A stretch of 42,775 bases of DNA from Caulobacteraceae bacterium (GTDB taxonomy: Bacteria; Pseudomonadota; Alphaproteobacteria; Caulobacterales; Caulobacteraceae). The notes beneath the pieces were generated by a model, which saw only the letters and a list, made by a program, of their open reading frames with translations, was not told the origin of the DNA and did no database searches. The DNA is taken from assembly GCA_025352085.1 (NCBI GenBank), contig JANXUA010000165.1:1-42775 (forward strand), read 5' to 3'. The position numbers and the translations under genes were made by a program. Position 1 is the first letter of the stretch, and each line of letters opens with the position of its first letter. Shown one piece after another: positions 40,958 to 42,775 of the stretch.

Positions 40958-42775
40958 ATGCGTCCGCTCGCCCGCCTTCTGTTGCTGATGGGTCCCGCCG
41001 CGCTGGCGGCGTGTTCGCCGCGCCCGGTCGCCCGCGCGCCGCTCGAACCGGATCGGGGATGGGCGTTCTACGGTTCCGACGAGGGCGGCCAGCGGTTCTC
41101 CGCCGCCCGCCAGATCACACCCGACAACGTGAAGAACCTCAAGGTTGCGTGGGTTTTTTCCACCGGTGACCTCGTTTCCAAGGCCGGCGCCGTCAAACGC
41201 GCGGCGTTTGAAGACACCCCGATCATGGCCGAGGGGCATCTTTTCGTCACCACGCCGTTCGACGAGGTCATGGCGCTTGATCCGTCGACCGGCAAGGCGA
41301 TGTGGCGGTTCGACCCCCGGATCGACACTGAGATCCACTATGGCGAGGGGTTCACGGCGCGCGGCGTCGCCTTCTGGCGCGATCCGGCCGCAACGGCGAA
41401 CGCGCCCTGCGCGGCGCGGATTTATCTGGCCACCAATGACCGGCGTCTGTTTGCGCTGGACGCCGCGACAGGCAAGGTCTGCGCCGGCTTCGGCGTCGGC
41501 GGATCGGTGGACGTCGCCGCCGGCGTCGCGCTGAACAGTCCGGCCGAGATGCAGATCACCTCGCCGCCGGTCGTCGCTCGCGGGATCGTGGTCGTTGGTT
41601 CCTCCGTCGCCGACAATCAGCGGGTCAAGGCGGCCTCCGGCGCCGTTCGCGCCTTCGACGCGGTCACCGGCAGGCTGCGCTGGAGCTTCGACCCTCTCGC
41701 CTCCGCCAATCCACCGATCACCGCCGGCGCCGCCAACGTCTGGGCGCCGATGTCCGCCGACGCCGCCCGCGGCCTGGTCTTCCTGCCCACCACCAGCCCG
41801 AGCCCGGATTTCTGGGGCGGCCTGCGCAAGGGCGACGACGGCGACGCCGATTCCGTGGTCGCTCTCGATATCGCGACCGGTCGGAAGGTCTGGGCGTTCA
41901 AGACCGTGCATCACGACCTGTGGGACTATGACAATCCGGCCCAGCCGACCCTGGCCATGGTCGCCTGGCGAGGCGTGATTCAGCCGGCGGTGCTGCAAAC
42001 GACCAAACAAGGACTGCTTTTCACCATCAACCGCGACACGGGACGGCCGGTCATCCCGGTTGAAGAGCGTCCCGTGCCGCAGGACGGCGCGCCGGGCGAG
42101 GCGCTCTCGCCGACCCAGCCGTTTCCGATCGCGCCCAAACCTCTGGCGCCCAGCGTGATCGCGCCGGGCGACGCCTTCGGACTCTTCCCCTGGGAAAAGA
42201 AGGCGTGCCGGGACAAGATCGCCGCCGCCCGGCACGAGGGCCTGTTCACCCCGCCGTCGACCCGGGGCACGATCCTCTATCCCTTTACCGGCGGCGGCTC
42301 GAACTGGGGCGGGCTGGCCTTCGACGAGGCGCGGCAGGTCGCCTATGTGAACACTTCCAGCGCCCTGCATCTGGTGACGCTCATTCCGGCGGCGCGGTTC
42401 CAGGCCGCCAAGGCCGCCGAGCCCGACGTGGAAATCTCGCCCCAGACGGGCGCGCCGTTCGCCATGCGGCGGCAGGTCCTGCTCTCAAAAATGGGCCTGC
42501 CGTGCAATCGGCCGCCGTGGGGCCTGCTGCACGCCATCGACATGCGTACCGGCAAGCTCATGTGGGAGGTTGCGCTGGGAACGACCCGCGATCTGGCGCC
42601 CGGCAGCCAGTTCCTGCTGCCGCATGCCGGCGTGCCCAATTTCGGCGGACCGATAGCGACCGCGTCGGGCCTGATCTTCATCGGCGCGGCGCTGGATAAC
42701 TATCTGCGCGCGTTCGACGCCGGATCGGGCGCCGAACTATGGCGCGGTCGCCTGCCCGCCGGCGGCCAGGCGACG
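40958..42775 (+). CDS. PQQ-dependent dehydrogenase lipoprotein, partial (C-terminus off right edge)
   Basis: 606 codons, open to the window edge. The N-terminus MRPLARLLLLMGPAALAACS is a lipoprotein signal with lipobox LAAC, so the protein is anchored by lipid, unlike the multi-helix anchor of membrane glucose dehydrogenase. The rest is a propeller of PQQ-type repeats: DRGWAFYGSDEGGQRFSAAR, QITPDNVKNLKVAWVFSTGD, HLFVTTPFDEVMALDPSTGK, then VHHDLWDYDNPAQPTLAMVA and GGGSNWGGLAFDEARQVAYV. These are typical of the glucose/quinate/shikimate-like group, which oxidises sugars or alcohols in the periplasm and passes electrons on. No clear ribosome site is present. Genes for PQQ synthesis are not in the window. 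Confidence 0.93.
   Translation, partial: MRPLARLLLLMGPAALAACSPRPVARAPLEPDRGWAFYGSDEGGQRFSAARQITPDNVKNLKVAWVFSTGDLVSKAGAVKRAAFEDTPIMAEGHLFVTTPFDEVMALDPSTGKAMWRFDPRIDTEIHYGEGFTARGVAFWRDPAATANAPCAARIYLATNDRRLFALDAATGKVCAGFGVGGSVDVAAGVALNSPAEMQITSPPVVARGIVVVGSSVADNQRVKAASGAVRAFDAVTGRLRWSFDPLASANPPITAGAANVWAPMSADAARGLVFLPTTSPSPDFWGGLRKGDDGDADSVVALDIATGRKVWAFKTVHHDLWDYDNPAQPTLAMVAWRGVIQPAVLQTTKQGLLFTINRDTGRPVIPVEERPVPQDGAPGEALSPTQPFPIAPKPLAPSVIAPGDAFGLFPWEKKACRDKIAAARHEGLFTPPSTRGTILYPFTGGGSNWGGLAFDEARQVAYVNTSSALHLVTLIPAARFQAAKAAEPDVEISPQTGAPFAMRRQVLLSKMGLPCNRPPWGLLHAIDMRTGKLMWEVALGTTRDLAPGSQFLLPHAGVPNFGGPIATASGLIFIGAALDNYLRAFDAGSGAELWRGRLPAGGQAT

Noticed and set aside
40802-42370. Long minus-strand open frame of 522 codons
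   Set aside because: It lies opposite the PQQ dehydrogenase, whose plus-strand product has clear family motifs. The antisense product is Arg/Gly-rich with no domain, as expected from high-GC shadow frames.

Overview
The window is high-GC chromosomal DNA from an alphaproteobacterium. The markers are a MucR/Ros regulator, a DUF3126 protein, a UrcA-family secreted protein, a 148-residue SufE and the gene order mreB-mreC-mreD-mrdA-rodA. The style resembles Caulobacterales (Phenylobacterium/Caulobacter-like), but that is an inference and the genus cannot be fixed from this sequence. I saw no rRNA, tRNA, CRISPR array or insertion sequence.

Layout. 1-1209: an efflux adaptor (cut by the left edge) divergent from a TetR regulator. 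1179-5015 (minus): a four-gene set of MFS transporter, small hypothetical protein, APH-like kinase and a conserved unknown protein. 5094-6476 (plus): DUF423 membrane protein and proline iminopeptidase. 6486-12103 (minus): the complete rod-shape operon, with 4-bp overlaps at three of its four junctions. 12356-15608: DUF3126, a sulfotransferase-like protein and UvrD/PcrA helicase. 15700-19612 (plus): release factor 3, an RsmC-like methyltransferase, RsuA-type pseudouridine synthase (4-bp overlaps) and a GST. 19609-23988 (minus): an ABC importer with a lipoprotein binding protein of the NMT1/ThiY type, downstream of a Uup-like ABC-F ATPase.

23989-26713 is the least ordinary part. It holds an array of about 11 head-to-tail 11-bp units (TGGCGGT plus a short, mostly AT-rich spacer), two perfect palindromes, an orphan DegT-type aminotransferase, a possible tiny membrane protein and a decayed three-helix membrane protein gene.

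26714-37433 is rich in oxidoreductases and acyl-CoA enzymes: GMC oxidoreductase, SDR, bicovalent-type FAD oxidase, MaoC hydratase, acyl-CoA synthetase, enoyl-CoA hydratase and two adjacent acyl-CoA dehydrogenases. It is interrupted by mucR and sufE. Together these look like a beta-oxidation-type route for an unidentified acid. Several genes here are damaged: one acyl-CoA dehydrogenase and one small secreted protein each carry a single-base frameshift, and the FAD oxidase seems to lack about 90-100 internal residues.

37599-42775: two small secreted-protein genes with nearly identical leaders, DUF1289, an NTF2-like secreted protein, DusA and the first 606 codons of a PQQ-dependent dehydrogenase lipoprotein that runs off the right edge.

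The strongest candidates for something undescribed are the 11-bp phased repeat array at 24077-24192 and the duplicated promoter/leader/signal-peptide cassette at 37.98 and 38.52 kb. Several single-base frameshifts could instead be assembly errors and should be checked against reads.
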